Of a stretch of DNA of 64,000 bases, positions 51,716 to 61,051 are shown in pieces; within the stretch, counting starts at the first letter, position 1, and every line of letters starts with the position of its first letter. The notes beneath the pieces are model-generated. The model saw only the letters and a list, made by a program, of their open reading frames with translations. It ran no database searches and was not told the DNA's origin. Source of the stretch: Bacteroidales bacterium (GTDB taxonomy: Bacteria; Bacteroidota; Bacteroidia; Bacteroidales; F082); the NCBI GenBank assembly GCA_017531225.1, contig JAFXLL010000010.1, positions 1-64,000 on the forward strand. The letters are read 5' to 3'. Made by a program: the position numbers and the translations under genes.

Positions 51716-52500
51716 AGCAGCAGCAAATATACAAAAACAAACGGTACGGCGAACAAAACAGAGTCAAAACGATCTAAAATGCCGCCATGACCTGGAATGA
51801 GCCTGCCAGAATCCTTCACTCCCGCCTGACGTTTCAGCATCGACTCGCATAGGTCGCCAAGCGTACCGAACACCACCGCAATCAGGCCCATACCAACGGC
51901 AGCCTTCAACGTAAGCCAGTCGGCACAACGGCTGAATACTATGACACCTACCATAGTGAACAGCAAGCCGCCGAGGCTACCCTCGATGGTCTTTCCGGGA
52001 GAGATACGTGGGGAAAGTTTGTGTTTACCCAACAACTTTCCCGTAAGATAAGCGAAGGTGTCGTTAGCCCAAAGCAAGACGAACACCAGCAGGAGCATCT
52101 TCGGGCTGAAAAGTTCATGCATCCATACCATCAGGACACAGGGCACGCTCAGATAGGCAATGGAGCCAAAAGTGAATGCCGCAATTGACTTGAAGTCGGT
52201 GGTAGTGGAGAACAAGGCAAACAGGAAAGGCAGCATGGGGAGTAAAAGCATCAGCCCATTATAAGGCATCACATTCAATACTCCTAATGCTACAAGCACA
52301 TAGGTCCCAACAGCCAATAGTTCTCCTAAAAAGACCTGTCGAGGATCATCGATATGTTGGAGTCGGCTCATCTCAAAAGTGCCGACGGCAACAATCAACA
52401 AGCCCAAGGCCGCACAGGTCCAAGGCGAGACCATGATGCAAACAATGATGAGTGCCACCAGCACTGCACCTGACAATGTTCTAACAAGCAGTTCTTTCAT
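51712..52500 (-). CDS. cdsA: Phosphatidate cytidylyltransferase
   Basis: A 262-residue membrane enzyme making CDP-diacylglycerol, the precursor used upstream of Psd. About seven to eight membrane spans; signature KHKLSPRISPGKTIEGSLGG and, near the C terminus, GDLCESMLKRQAGVKDSGRL with PGHGGILDRFDSVLFAVP. I start at 52500 (MKELLVRTLSG), after the -7 box at 52508-52515; a frame from 52530 would run through a terminator. It forms an operon with psd. Confidence 0.95.
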   Translation of the reverse strand: MKELLVRTLSGAVLVALIIVCIMVSPWTCAALGLLIVAVGTFEMSRLQHIDDPRQVFLGELLAVGTYVLVALGVLNVMPYNGLMLLLPMLPFLFALFSTTTDFKSIAAFTFGSIAYLSVPCVLMVWMHELFSPKMLLLVFVLLWANDTFAYLTGKLLGKHKLSPRISPGKTIEGSLGGLLFTMVGVIVFSRCADWLTLKAAVGMGLIAVVFGTLGDLCESMLKRQAGVKDSGRLIPGHGGILDRFDSVLFAVPFVFVYLLLL

Positions 52501-52507
52501 AGTGATG

Positions 52508-52515
52508 CAAAGATA
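52508..52515 (-). promoter_or_regulatory. -7 element for cdsA-psd
   Basis: TATCTTTG on the minus strand, 7 bases before the ATG, starting at the last T of the upstream terminator. Confidence 0.55.
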
Positions 52516-52546
52516 AAAAAAGCCGCCCATAATGGACGGCTTTTTT
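52515..52546 (-). terminator. Terminator of the large T9SS gene
   Basis: On the minus strand, AAAAAAGCCGTCC, ATTAT, GGGCGGC and seven T; one G-T pair. It begins 19 bases after the gene stop. Confidence 0.85.
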
Positions 52547-52564
52547 CAAATCTTTAAGAAAAGA

Positions 52565-55078
52565 TTATTTGGTGATGACAATGCGCTGTACGCTGCTGTT
52601 GCCATTGTTGTCGTAGATGCTGAAGAAGTAAACACCAGCTTCAACATTCATATCGATGTTGTTGATCATGCTGTCGAGTTTCACGATGCGGACCAACTGA
52701 CCAGCGACATTGTAGATAGCGAGTGAGCTGAGGTTGTCGCCCTTCACGGTCACCATGGAGGTAGCCGGGTTAGGATAAACTTCGAAAGCGTCAACATTGC
52801 TTTCAGCAACGCCTTCTGGACCAACGGTCAGAGTCAGAGGAACAATAACCACTGGATTTTCAGGATCGTTAGTGATGAAGTAGATATCAGCAGTCTTCAC
52901 ATCGCCTTCTGAGAGACCGATTGAGTTCACGTTAACGTCAACTTCGTCGGTATCGCCAATAGCGATTGAACCTTCGGGTTTGCTCAGGCTAGCCCAAGTA
53001 GCTGGGACAGGAGAACCCTGAGTGTTGATGCGGATGTGGAAGTTGCCGTAGTCGGTTGTGAAGGTCTCAGCGCATCTGTGGAAGGCACCACCGCCGTTGG
53101 TACGGTAATAGTCACCGGATCCTGAGTTAACGCCGCCATCAAATGACATGGCATAACCATCAACAGCCTGTGTGAACTCAACGGTTACCCAAACATTGAA
53201 ACCAGTAAGGTCAACAGGAGTATCGAAAGTAGCAGTGATGAAATCATCAGCGCCTGCTGCAACGGTGCTATAAGGAACAACCTTTTCAGCGAGGACATTA
53301 CCAGGCTGGCCATACATACCCTGGCCATAGATACGGAAGGTGACAGAGGTGTTAGGAGCGATACCGATTGTACTTGTTTCTGAATTAGTGAAGAACACAT
53401 ATTGTGCGCTCACGATCTTAGTACCCATGGCTGAGCCAGCGTAAGCCGAACCTGGGAACATAGCACCAACTTCAACAAGAGTAGGTTCTTCAATGTTGAG
53501 GCCAACGAGTGAAGAGTTCTCGCCGATTTCACCGTCGTAGTTGATCTGATGGTTGCCAGTGGTAACAGTGCTAGTACCGAAATCGATCCAACCAGTCCAG
53601 TCACCGATTGAAGTACCGTTTTCATTGCTGATCTCAATGGTAATGGCATCAGCATCGTCCTCAGCGAGGAATGCATCAACAGTTTCATGGTCGAACTCAA
53701 GTGAAGCGTGGGTTTCCTGACCGATTCTTGTGTATCTGAAGTTGTCGAGATAGTAGCAACCCAGTGTTGAGTTTGGTGCGAAGAAGTCCATAGCGTCCAT
53801 CTTACGGCCAACGACATTCTCACCGAAGCTGTCGAGTGACCACTGCCATTCAACGATCAACTGCTCTTCTGGATGAGTAGTCTCTGAATAATAGTACAGT
53901 TGAGCGATATCGAGGTCGCAGTCAACATAAATTCTGAAGAACATCCACTCGTCAACAACAGCCGGGATATCACCGTTGCTGTTAGCACCGGCGTGAACGG
54001 TACCGTGACCAACTGAATAAGTTGTTGAACTTGTGCTGCCATCGTTGGTGGCATTCAGATAAGCCTGCATAGCCCAAGTTGAACCTGAACCATTGAACTC
54101 ATGAAGGATGTTGAAGTAACCGTACTTGCCTGCTTCGCAGTAGATAGCGAACTCGAGGTTGTAAGCGCCTGATTCCTGACCACCGAGGAGGAGGACGTTA
54201 TCGTTAGCACCAGAGATGTAACCGCACTGGGTACCACCTGCTTCAGCAATAACACCGTCTTCGTTGCCACCGGGATGGTTGGTCCATGTGGTCCACCAGT
54301 CGTTACCAATGGCTTGAGCGCTTTCAGCGATCTTGCCACCGAGAGGATAAGCCTCGAAATCGTCATTGATCAGCACTTGGTCGTCAGCACCGGAAATGAT
54401 ACCGATGTTGTCAACATAGTACTCAGCGCCGTTTGATGGTGGGTAGAAGTCCATAGCATCGAGGGTACGACCGACTGTGTTCTCACCGAAGCTGTCGAGT
54501 GACCACTGCCATGTGCAGATTTCCTGCTCAGGCTCACCAGCGATGTTCCAGAACAAAGTAGCAACGTCGTTGTCCATGTCGATGTGCACTCTGTACTGCA
54601 TCCACTGATCCCAAACGCAAGGAATATCAGCTGTACCATTGCTACCAGCGTGAACTGTACCATGGCCTTCGCCAACCACTGTCTGGTCGTTACCATCATT
54701 GGTTGCGCAGAGATAGAACTGAGCAGCCCATGTTGAACCGCCACCAGCAAAGTTGTGAAGAACGTTGAAATAACCACATTTTCCATTAGGGACGTAAGCA
54801 TCGAACACGAGGTCGAAAACGCCTGATTCAATACCACCAAGTCTTAAAACCTGGTCGTTACCATAAGTGAAGTGTGCTGCCATTGAACCACCAGCCTCAC
54901 CGAAGACGCCGTCTTCAGCTCCACCAGGAGCGTTTGACCACGTTGTCCAAGGCTCACCAAGTGTCTGAGCGATCTTAGCGCCTGCCGGGCAGTCGTTAAA
55001 ATCGAAGTACATTGATTGTGCGAATGCATTGGCGCAAACAAACACAAACATTGCAAAAAGTAAAGATAACTTTTTCAT
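52565..55078 (-). CDS. Large T9SS-sorted protein with internal duplication
   Basis: An 837-residue exported protein with the signal peptide MKKLSLLFAMFVFVCANAFA. Residues ~22-235 and ~240-460 are two copies of a jelly-roll-like domain; both contain WTTW, EDGV, LRLGG/LLLGG, GYFN, GHGTVHAG, WQWSLDSFGEN and DAMDF. A middle part (~470-720) has Ig-like and PKD-like strands, followed by EGSIAIGDTDEVDVNVNS. The Por sorting domain is at the end (FEVYPNPATSMVTVKGDNLS...SVQRIVITK). Probably a surface adhesin or glycan-binding protein; no active site was recognised. Confidence 0.87.
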   Translation of the reverse strand: MKKLSLLFAMFVFVCANAFAQSMYFDFNDCPAGAKIAQTLGEPWTTWSNAPGGAEDGVFGEAGGSMAAHFTYGNDQVLRLGGIESGVFDLVFDAYVPNGKCGYFNVLHNFAGGGSTWAAQFYLCATNDGNDQTVVGEGHGTVHAGSNGTADIPCVWDQWMQYRVHIDMDNDVATLFWNIAGEPEQEICTWQWSLDSFGENTVGRTLDAMDFYPPSNGAEYYVDNIGIISGADDQVLINDDFEAYPLGGKIAESAQAIGNDWWTTWTNHPGGNEDGVIAEAGGTQCGYISGANDNVLLLGGQESGAYNLEFAIYCEAGKYGYFNILHEFNGSGSTWAMQAYLNATNDGSTSSTTYSVGHGTVHAGANSNGDIPAVVDEWMFFRIYVDCDLDIAQLYYYSETTHPEEQLIVEWQWSLDSFGENVVGRKMDAMDFFAPNSTLGCYYLDNFRYTRIGQETHASLEFDHETVDAFLAEDDADAITIEISNENGTSIGDWTGWIDFGTSTVTTGNHQINYDGEIGENSSLVGLNIEEPTLVEVGAMFPGSAYAGSAMGTKIVSAQYVFFTNSETSTIGIAPNTSVTFRIYGQGMYGQPGNVLAEKVVPYSTVAAGADDFITATFDTPVDLTGFNVWVTVEFTQAVDGYAMSFDGGVNSGSGDYYRTNGGGAFHRCAETFTTDYGNFHIRINTQGSPVPATWASLSKPEGSIAIGDTDEVDVNVNSIGLSEGDVKTADIYFITNDPENPVVIVPLTLTVGPEGVAESNVDAFEVYPNPATSMVTVKGDNLSSLAIYNVAGQLVRIVKLDSMINNIDMNVEAGVYFFSIYDNNGNSSVQRIVITK

Positions 55079-55141
55079 AATGTGTAAATTAGTTAATAAT
55101 AATTGAATAAATGAATTTAGTTTACATTCTTTTTGAGGCTA

Positions 55142-55149
55142 CAAATATA
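55142..55149 (-). promoter_or_regulatory. -7 element for the large T9SS gene
   Basis: TATATTTG on the minus strand, about 63 bases before the ATG. Confidence 0.5.
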
Positions 55150-55188
55150 ACAATTGTTTTGGAAAAAGGGTGTTTTTTTTCAAAAAAA

Positions 55189-55215
55189 CCTCTCACCTCT
55201 CACCTTCCTTCGCCT
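55189..55215. repeat. Heptad array A at the mazG stop
   Basis: CCTCTCA CCTCTCA CCTTCCT TCGCCTC. On the minus strand it encodes the last residues (EGER) and the TGA stop of mazG. Confidence 0.75.
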
Positions 55216-55969
55216 CTCTCCAATAATCAATCATCTCCTCCAAAGTCAGGTGCTGCACACCCTTTCCCATCTCGCGAGCCTTCTGTTCCACATAAGCAAA
55301 ACGGCTCTTGAACTTCTTGTTGGTCTTTTCCAAAGCATCGTCGGGATTGACACCTATATATATTCCATAGGCAGCCAAAGCGAATAGCAAGTCTCCGTAC
55401 TCTGCTTCTATATTTTCTTGATTGTCTGGCTTTTGCAGTTCTTCAAACAATTCCTTCTTCTCCTCTTCCACCTTATTCCAAGCAGCTTCGGTACTGGGCC
55501 ATTTAAACCCTACACCTGCCGTTTTCTGATGCATTCTGTAGGCCTTCAACAACGACGGCAAGCCATTGGGTACGCCCCCCAACACACTGCGGTTGTGCTC
55601 CCGCTCCAACTTGATCTTCTCCCAATTCTGCTCCACTTGCTCGGCATTCTCCACCTTCTCGTTACCGAAAATATGGGGATGGCGCACCACCATCTTGTCG
55701 CAGATGCCGTTAAGCACATCTGTGATGTCAAAAGCACCTTTCTCACTGCCGATCTTGGCATAGAACACCAGATGCAACATCAGGTCGCCAAGTTCCTTTT
55801 TCACCTCATTGAGATCCTCAGCCAAGATGGCCTCGCTCAGTTCGTATGTCTCCTCGATAGTCAGATGACGCAGACTCTCTATGGTTTGCGTGCTATCCCA
55901 AGGGCATCCCGCTCTAACTGCATCCATGATGTCAAGCAGGCGTTTGAAAGCTTCAAGACGTTCGTCCAT
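55193..55969 (-). CDS. mazG: Nucleoside triphosphate pyrophosphohydrolase MazG
   Basis: A 258-residue tandem-domain MazG that hydrolyses NTPs to NMP and pyrophosphate. The first domain has CPWDSTQTIESLRHLTIEET and EELSEA-like YELSEAILAEDLNEVKKELG with metal-binding Glu/Asp; the second has KVEEEKKELFEEL and IEAEYGDLLFALAAY. The length is normal. The C terminus is made by a heptad array. Confidence 0.94.
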   Translation of the reverse strand: MDERLEAFKRLLDIMDAVRAGCPWDSTQTIESLRHLTIEETYELSEAILAEDLNEVKKELGDLMLHLVFYAKIGSEKGAFDITDVLNGICDKMVVRHPHIFGNEKVENAEQVEQNWEKIKLEREHNRSVLGGVPNGLPSLLKAYRMHQKTAGVGFKWPSTEAAWNKVEEEKKELFEELQKPDNQENIEAEYGDLLFALAAYGIYIGVNPDDALEKTNKKFKSRFAYVEQKAREMGKGVQHLTLEEMIDYWREAKEGER

Positions 55970-55988
55970 AACAGTAGTTTTGAAAATG

Positions 55989-55996
55989 CAAAAATA
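55989..55996 (-). promoter_or_regulatory. -7 element for mazG
   Basis: TATTTTTG on the minus strand, 19 bases before the ATG; a plus-strand box at 56017 faces the other way. Confidence 0.5.
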
Positions 55997-56016
55997 AGCA
56001 TTTCAAAATAAATGAG

Positions 56017-56024
56017 TACTTTTG
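56017..56024 (+). promoter_or_regulatory. -7 element for the PagL-like gene
   Basis: TACTTTTG, 14 bases before the ATG at 56039. It rules out the upstream ATG at 56012 as the start. Confidence 0.5.
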
Positions 56025-56038
56025 CAGTTTATTCTGTT

Positions 56039-57304
56039 ATGAAACCCACAAAGGCACTTGTTATCGGCATATTGGCATTCCTTATGAGTCTCGGTACGAC
56101 GGCTAAGGGACAAGAATTCCTTTGGGCAAAGCATAACAACATCATGGTCGAGGCCCGTGTGCATTACGGTTTCTTCTATCACCACCACTTTGAGATGGAA
56201 AAGTTCAATGCACATTACGGAGCCATTGAAGCCTCGGTGTATACAAGGACCTTTGGCAAAAAGGCATGGGAAGCCGACTTTAAGTATCCCTACATCGGTC
56301 TCACCTTCTATCACTCCAACTTGGGAGGTTTCAAGGAGTTGGGACGGGTTTATGCACTCTATCCTTTCATCAGCTATCCGCTTAACAATAGCCAAAGAAG
56401 CCAGATCACCTTTAAACTGGGCATCGGGTTAGGCTACCTCACCAACCACTTCGAGCCATACGACAGCGACAACTACTATAACTTCTCCATTGGATCACAC
56501 CTGAACGCTGCCGTGAACCTTTCATTCGAATACCGGCAGCGAATCACTGACAGACTGATGTCAGTAGCTTCGATCGGCCTCACCCATTTCTCCAACGGAA
56601 GTACCAAGCTGCCCAACTATGGGCTGAACACCTTCAGTGGGGCATGGGGACTGGCTTATCACCTGGCACGTCCACGCGGTAATGAGAATCCTGGGACACG
56701 TCCGGAGTACTACCCCTTTGAGTTCGACAGAAAAAAATGGCTCTCACTCGACTTGGATTACGGCATCGGGTTCAAAAACGTATCACAGACTTTAGGCGGC
56801 GACTCCACCCACTTCTACCTTGTCCACGACCTTACCGCCATCTTTCTTGGGCAATTCACCCATTACAGCCGAGCCGGATTCGGACTGTCGTTGGTACTCG
56901 ACCTTTCCGACCAGAAACTTCCTGGCCACAGACGCGTTGACGAAGGCATTGAAATTGAGGTTCACGAGGAACAGGGAACTAAGACATATATCATCAAGCC
57001 ATACCAGATGGCAAAGCTTAACCTAAGCTTATGCTATTCCCTGACGATGAGCCGCCTCTCATATTACTTCGAGTTTGGATGGCACCTGAAATACAATAAG
57101 TTTACCGATCTCAGCAAAGGCAACATCTTCCAAAAAGTCACTGCCCGATATCAGGTGTACGACAACATCTACGCCCATGTCTCCTTGATGACCCATTTCG
57201 GCAGGGCCGACTACCTCTGCTTCGGCATTGGATACCGTTTCAACCAAAAATACTATCTCAACCATGAAAAGAAAACTCGACATACTGCTCCTGGCCTGCA
57301 TTAG
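56039..57304 (+). CDS. Outer-membrane lipid A deacylase-like protein (PagL/acyloxyacyl hydrolase family)
   Basis: A 421-residue beta-barrel-type protein with an N-terminal signal (KPTKALVIGILAFLMSLGTT). It shows alternating strands ending in aromatic residues, such as VEARVHYGFFYHHHFEM and WEADFKYPYIGLTFYHS, and the family motif IGLTHFSNGSTKLPNYGLNT, with the His and Ser of the PagL catalytic triad. The family trims acyl chains from lipid A. It overlaps the next lipoprotein gene by 41 bases. It is longer than PagL; the second half may be an extra barrel or extension. Confidence 0.75.
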   Translation: MKPTKALVIGILAFLMSLGTTAKGQEFLWAKHNNIMVEARVHYGFFYHHHFEMEKFNAHYGAIEASVYTRTFGKKAWEADFKYPYIGLTFYHSNLGGFKELGRVYALYPFISYPLNNSQRSQITFKLGIGLGYLTNHFEPYDSDNYYNFSIGSHLNAAVNLSFEYRQRITDRLMSVASIGLTHFSNGSTKLPNYGLNTFSGAWGLAYHLARPRGNENPGTRPEYYPFEFDRKKWLSLDLDYGIGFKNVSQTLGGDSTHFYLVHDLTAIFLGQFTHYSRAGFGLSLVLDLSDQKLPGHRRVDEGIEIEVHEEQGTKTYIIKPYQMAKLNLSLCYSLTMSRLSYYFEFGWHLKYNKFTDLSKGNIFQKVTARYQVYDNIYAHVSLMTHFGRADYLCFGIGYRFNQKYYLNHEKKTRHTAPGLH

Positions 57305-58223
57305 CCTGTTGTGCTTCTCCTGCAAGAAGTTCTCCAACGGCGATGTAACCGAGAGACAATACATAGTGGACTCTCCGTTCCAAGTCATCGAGTTGTGCGA
57401 CAACGTCAATGTCAAGCTGAAGCACTCCGATGCCGCCAACCCCGCGGGCAAAGTCATCGTCAAAACCGGCGAGAACCTGATTGACCTCATCACCACTAAG
57501 ATAGAGGAACAAGCTATCGAAGTTGACACCGACTATGGTACTGATACGTTATTCTTCAACAAACTCGTCATTAGAAACGAGAACACGCTTGACTTCTTGC
57601 GGCCATACGACTACACGCTTGACATGACCGTGTATTACGACACTTTGCTCAAGATCTTCTTCAACTCAAACGGTATCATCACCACCGACACCCTCAGGGG
57701 CTACGAATATTTGACGGATTTCTCCACTGATAACGACTCTGTACCCGGCACCTTTTATTCTCTTGCACCCAACCTCCTTCTCGAAATTGAAGGTGGCTCG
57801 GGCGAATTCACCGTATTGACCAACTGTTATCGATTGATAACCAAATATGCACAAGGCACTTCCAACATCAATGTCAAAGGATTGGTTGAGCGTGCGGAAA
57901 CCTTCGGCGACTATGAAAGTCACGGCATCATCAATGGCATCGATTTGGAGGCCAACTTATATCACAGAGTCATCTATTATGGCACCAACACGGTCTACGC
58001 CAAGGCGTTCAGGCGCATCATCGCAAAGAACGACAATATCGGACGTATCTTTTATGCCAGATATGCGAAACCTGGAAAAGTGATTCAGTGGGGTCACGAC
58101 GACCCTGAAGCCGGATGGATCCCCACCGACACTATCGACACTGTTTTCTTTTGCCCATTAAATGTCAACAGTTCAGGCCAAAGGCCCGAAAACATCTTGG
58201 ACACAATAATCAGTAGGCCTTAG
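57264..58223 (+). CDS. Lipoprotein with head GIN-type (DUF2807-like) domain
   Basis: A 319-residue lipoprotein (lipobox LLCFSC, Cys20). The opening [20 protein letters not shown] followed by repeated short strands with G-N/G-S turns ([19 protein letters not shown] and ISRP end) matches Bacteroidota head-GIN proteins, which form a beta-solenoid. The start at 57264 lies within the PagL-like gene; a frame from 57228 lacks a signal. The last 14 bases overlap convergent proS. Confidence 0.75.
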   Translation: MKRKLDILLLACISLLCFSCKKFSNGDVTERQYIVDSPFQVIELCDNVNVKLKHSDAANPAGKVIVKTGENLIDLITTKIEEQAIEVDTDYGTDTLFFNKLVIRNENTLDFLRPYDYTLDMTVYYDTLLKIFFNSNGIITTDTLRGYEYLTDFSTDNDSVPGTFYSLAPNLLLEIEGGSGEFTVLTNCYRLITKYAQGTSNINVKGLVERAETFGDYESHGIINGIDLEANLYHRVIYYGTNTVYAKAFRRIIAKNDNIGRIFYARYAKPGKVIQWGHDDPEAGWIPTDTIDTVFFCPLNVNSSGQRPENILDTIISRP

Positions 58224-59682
58224 CAAAATATACTCTCATCTTGGCAGGCTTGCCTGAATAGACATCCACGCCTTCCTCTTCCTTGACATCAAGCGGGATG
58301 AAGCGCAAGGTGGCTTTGGTCTCCTCCTTGATCTTCAACTCGGTCTCGGTGGTGCCATCCCAGAAAGCATGCACGAAGCCACCCTTCTCAATTTGAGCCT
58401 TGAACTCGTCCCAAGTATTGACATCGTAGGTGTTGTCGTTGCGGTATTTCAGAGCTTTCTGATAGAGGTTTGATTGGATCTCTTCCATTAAGCCGAGAAC
58501 CTTGGCGACGATGCCTTCGTAAGAAGTTGATTCCTTGCTCATGGTATCGCGGCGAGCCAGTTCCACTGTGCCTTCGTTGACGTCGCGAGGACCGACCACC
58601 AATCGTACCGGAACGCCCTTGAGTTCCCACTCGTGGAACTTGAAGCCAGGCTTCTGGGTATCGCGGTCGTCGAACTTCACGCGCAGGCCAGCGTTAACGA
58701 GTTGTTGCTTCATCTCTTCGCAACGGCCAAAGGTCAAAGCCTTCTCCTCGTCGTTCTTGTAAATCGGCACGATCACCACTTGGATCGGAGCGATCTTTGG
58801 AGGCAGCACCAGACCATCGTCGTCGGAGTGCGACATGATTAAGGCGCCCATCAAGCGGGTAGAGACGCCCCATGAGGTAGCCCAAACGTATTCAAGCTTG
58901 TTCTCCTTGTTGAGGAACTTCACGTCGAAAGCTTTGGCGAAGTTCTGTCCGAGGAAGTGCGAGGTACCAGCCTGCAAGGCCTTGCCGTCCTGCATCATGG
59001 CTTCGATGCAGTAGGTATTCAAAGCACCGGCAAAACGCTCGTTTGCCGACTTAACACCCTGATATACAGGAATTGCCAACCACTTCTCAGCGAAATCGGT
59101 GTAAACGCCCAACATCTTCTTGGCCTCAGCCTCAGCCTCTTCCATGGTAGCGTGAGCCGTGTGACCTTCCTGCCACAGGAACTCGGCCGTGCGGAGGAAC
59201 AAACGGGTACGCATCTCCCAGCGAACCACGTTAGCCCATTGGTTGCAGAGGATCGGAAGGTCGCGGTAGCTCTTCACCCAGTTACGGTAGGTATCCCAGA
59301 TGATGGTCTCAGAGGTAGGACGGACGATCAATTCCTCTTCAAGCTTGGCTGAAGGATCAACAACCACGCCATTGCCGTTAGGATCGTTCATCAAGCGGTG
59401 GTGAGTCACCACGGCGCACTCCTTGGCGAAACCTTCAACATGGTCGGCCTCACGGCTGAAAAAACTCTTGGGGATGAACAGCGGGAAGTAGGCGTTCACG
59501 TGTCCCGTCTCCTTGAACATCTTGTCCAAAGCGTCGTGCATAAACTCCCAGATCGCATAGCCGTATGGCTTGATCACCATGCATCCTCTAACTGCGGATT
59601 GCTCCGCCAAATCGGCCTTCACTACCAGGTCGTTGTACCATTGCGAATAATTTTCTTTGCGAGTTGTTAATTCCTTTGCCAT
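58210..59682 (-). CDS. proS: Prolyl-tRNA synthetase (archaeal/eukaryote-like type)
   Basis: A 490-residue class II synthetase that charges tRNA-Pro. Motif 2 is around [19 protein letters not shown] and motif 3 is [19 protein letters not shown]. It has no bacterial editing (INS) insertion; the anticodon-binding domain (about 290-390) and the C-terminal domain, ending MRVYFAKAY, fit the archaeal-like form common in Bacteroidota. A -7 box at 59727-59734 precedes it. Confidence 0.96.
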   Translation of the reverse strand: MAKELTTRKENYSQWYNDLVVKADLAEQSAVRGCMVIKPYGYAIWEFMHDALDKMFKETGHVNAYFPLFIPKSFFSREADHVEGFAKECAVVTHHRLMNDPNGNGVVVDPSAKLEEELIVRPTSETIIWDTYRNWVKSYRDLPILCNQWANVVRWEMRTRLFLRTAEFLWQEGHTAHATMEEAEAEAKKMLGVYTDFAEKWLAIPVYQGVKSANERFAGALNTYCIEAMMQDGKALQAGTSHFLGQNFAKAFDVKFLNKENKLEYVWATSWGVSTRLMGALIMSHSDDDGLVLPPKIAPIQVVIVPIYKNDEEKALTFGRCEEMKQQLVNAGLRVKFDDRDTQKPGFKFHEWELKGVPVRLVVGPRDVNEGTVELARRDTMSKESTSYEGIVAKVLGLMEEIQSNLYQKALKYRNDNTYDVNTWDEFKAQIEKGGFVHAFWDGTTETELKIKEETKATLRFIPLDVKEEEGVDVYSGKPAKMRVYFAKAY

Positions 59683-59726
59683 CTTGGTATAATATTTGTA
59701 TATTTCTTACTTGGTTTTTCAGACTG

Positions 59727-59734
59727 CAAAAATA
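59727..59734 (-). promoter_or_regulatory. -7 element for proS
   Basis: TATTTTTG on the minus strand, about 45 bases before the ATG. Confidence 0.5.
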
Positions 59735-59755
59735 GAAAATTAAATACATAATACG

Positions 59756-61030
59756 ATGAAAACGCTTAGAATAATTCCCATGATGCTGGCAGCGCTGATG
59801 ATTGCGAGCTGCTCATCAAGCAGGAGAACGGCTTATGACGACACCTACTACTCGCCTTACAACAACGGCAACTCGCAGGTTCGCAGCAATGGCGGCACTA
59901 TCACGCCGAGCACTGGTAGCTCCACTTACGACTATCAGGCTTATTACACCGACAGTAAAAATTACGTGCCCAACACGGAGCCAGTGTACCAGACCACTGA
60001 AACCGTGACCGACACCAACGGTGTGGTTTACACCACCACCGAAACCTACTACGATGCCGACTATGCGGCACGTATCAAGCGTTTCGGCACAGGCGCCAGC
60101 TCCACCATGGACTATTATGACGATTACTATACCGGGGGCAACACCTATGTTTATATAGGCGACTCTTGGAACTGGGGCTTCTATCCCTTCGGCTTCAGCT
60201 TCTACTATTATCCCTACTACGGTTATTACAACCCCTGGTACTACGATTATTACTGGTATCGCCCATACTATTGGTATGGACATCACTGGGCCTGGTATGA
60301 CCACTACTGGTATCACCCACATCACCACCATCACCATCATCACCACGACTACTATGGCCACGGAGGATATGGACATGGTTACGGACACAATGATTTCGGC
60401 AACTACGTGGCTAGCGTCCACCGCAACAACACGCCTGGTTCCATGAGCTACCGCGCACCTCAAAACAACAACGTTCGCAGCGCAGCTGGTGCAGGCGTCT
60501 CAAGACCTACCACCGCTGGTGTCAGACCAACCACCAACGCTAGACCTTCGGCAACTACCAGACCTACCGTTAGCAACAGACCGACCGTTAGCAATAGACC
60601 GACCGTTAGCAATAGACCTACAACGGGAAGCACTACACGCCCAAGCGCTGGAACAAGCTCAACCACTCGTCCTGGCAGCGCCAGTGCCAGCACCTCTTCA
60701 GCCCGCAAGAGCTACACCTCTCCCAGCGACAACCGTCAGTCACGCTCCAGCTCTGAATATGTTCGTCCGAACTCCTCATCAAGCAGACCTTCGTCAAGCG
60801 GCAGCATGAGCAGACCATCATCGAGCAGCTCCAGCAGCAGCCGCAACAGCGGAAGTTACAATCACAGCAGCTCATCATCGAGAAGCAGCAGCCCGAGCTA
60901 CAGCGGCGGCAGTCGCAGCAGCGGTTCAAGCAGCCATAGCAGTGGCAGCAGCAGCCGTGGCGGTGGTGGCGGCGGTGGCGGTCGCAGCAGCGGAGGCGGC
61001 GGCGGTCGTAGCGGCGGCGGAAGACGTTAA
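59756..61030 (+). CDS. Tyr/His-rich low-complexity lipoprotein
   Basis: A 424-residue lipoprotein (lipobox LMIASC, Cys19). Region 1 (about 25-110) is Tyr/Thr rich. Region 2 (about 120-225) is dominated by Tyr, Trp and His, with a run of nine His. Region 3 (about 250-300) repeats T(V/N)SNRP three times, among Arg/Pro/Thr. Region 4 (about 300-424) is Ser/Arg rich, ending in Gly-rich RSSGGGGGRSGGGRR. It looks like a surface or envelope structural protein; His could bind metal. I know no named family. Confidence 0.8.
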   Translation: MKTLRIIPMMLAALMIASCSSSRRTAYDDTYYSPYNNGNSQVRSNGGTITPSTGSSTYDYQAYYTDSKNYVPNTEPVYQTTETVTDTNGVVYTTTETYYDADYAARIKRFGTGASSTMDYYDDYYTGGNTYVYIGDSWNWGFYPFGFSFYYYPYYGYYNPWYYDYYWYRPYYWYGHHWAWYDHYWYHPHHHHHHHHHDYYGHGGYGHGYGHNDFGNYVASVHRNNTPGSMSYRAPQNNNVRSAAGAGVSRPTTAGVRPTTNARPSATTRPTVSNRPTVSNRPTVSNRPTTGSTTRPSAGTSSTTRPGSASASTSSARKSYTSPSDNRQSRSSSEYVRPNSSSSRPSSSGSMSRPSSSSSSSSRNSGSYNHSSSSSRSSSPSYSGGSRSSGSSSHSSGSSSRGGGGGGGGRSSGGGGGRSGGGRR

Positions 61031-61051
61031 AACAACCGACATAAACCAAAA

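Noticed and set aside
52984-55056. A chain of same-strand frames inside the large T9SS gene
   Set aside because: One alternative phase with few stops because of Gly/Ser/Thr/Val codon bias; the real frame has signal peptide, duplicated domains and sorting tail.
59816-60463. 215-codon frame antisense to the Tyr/His-rich lipoprotein
   Set aside because: Val/Ile-rich text is the complement of Tyr and His codons.
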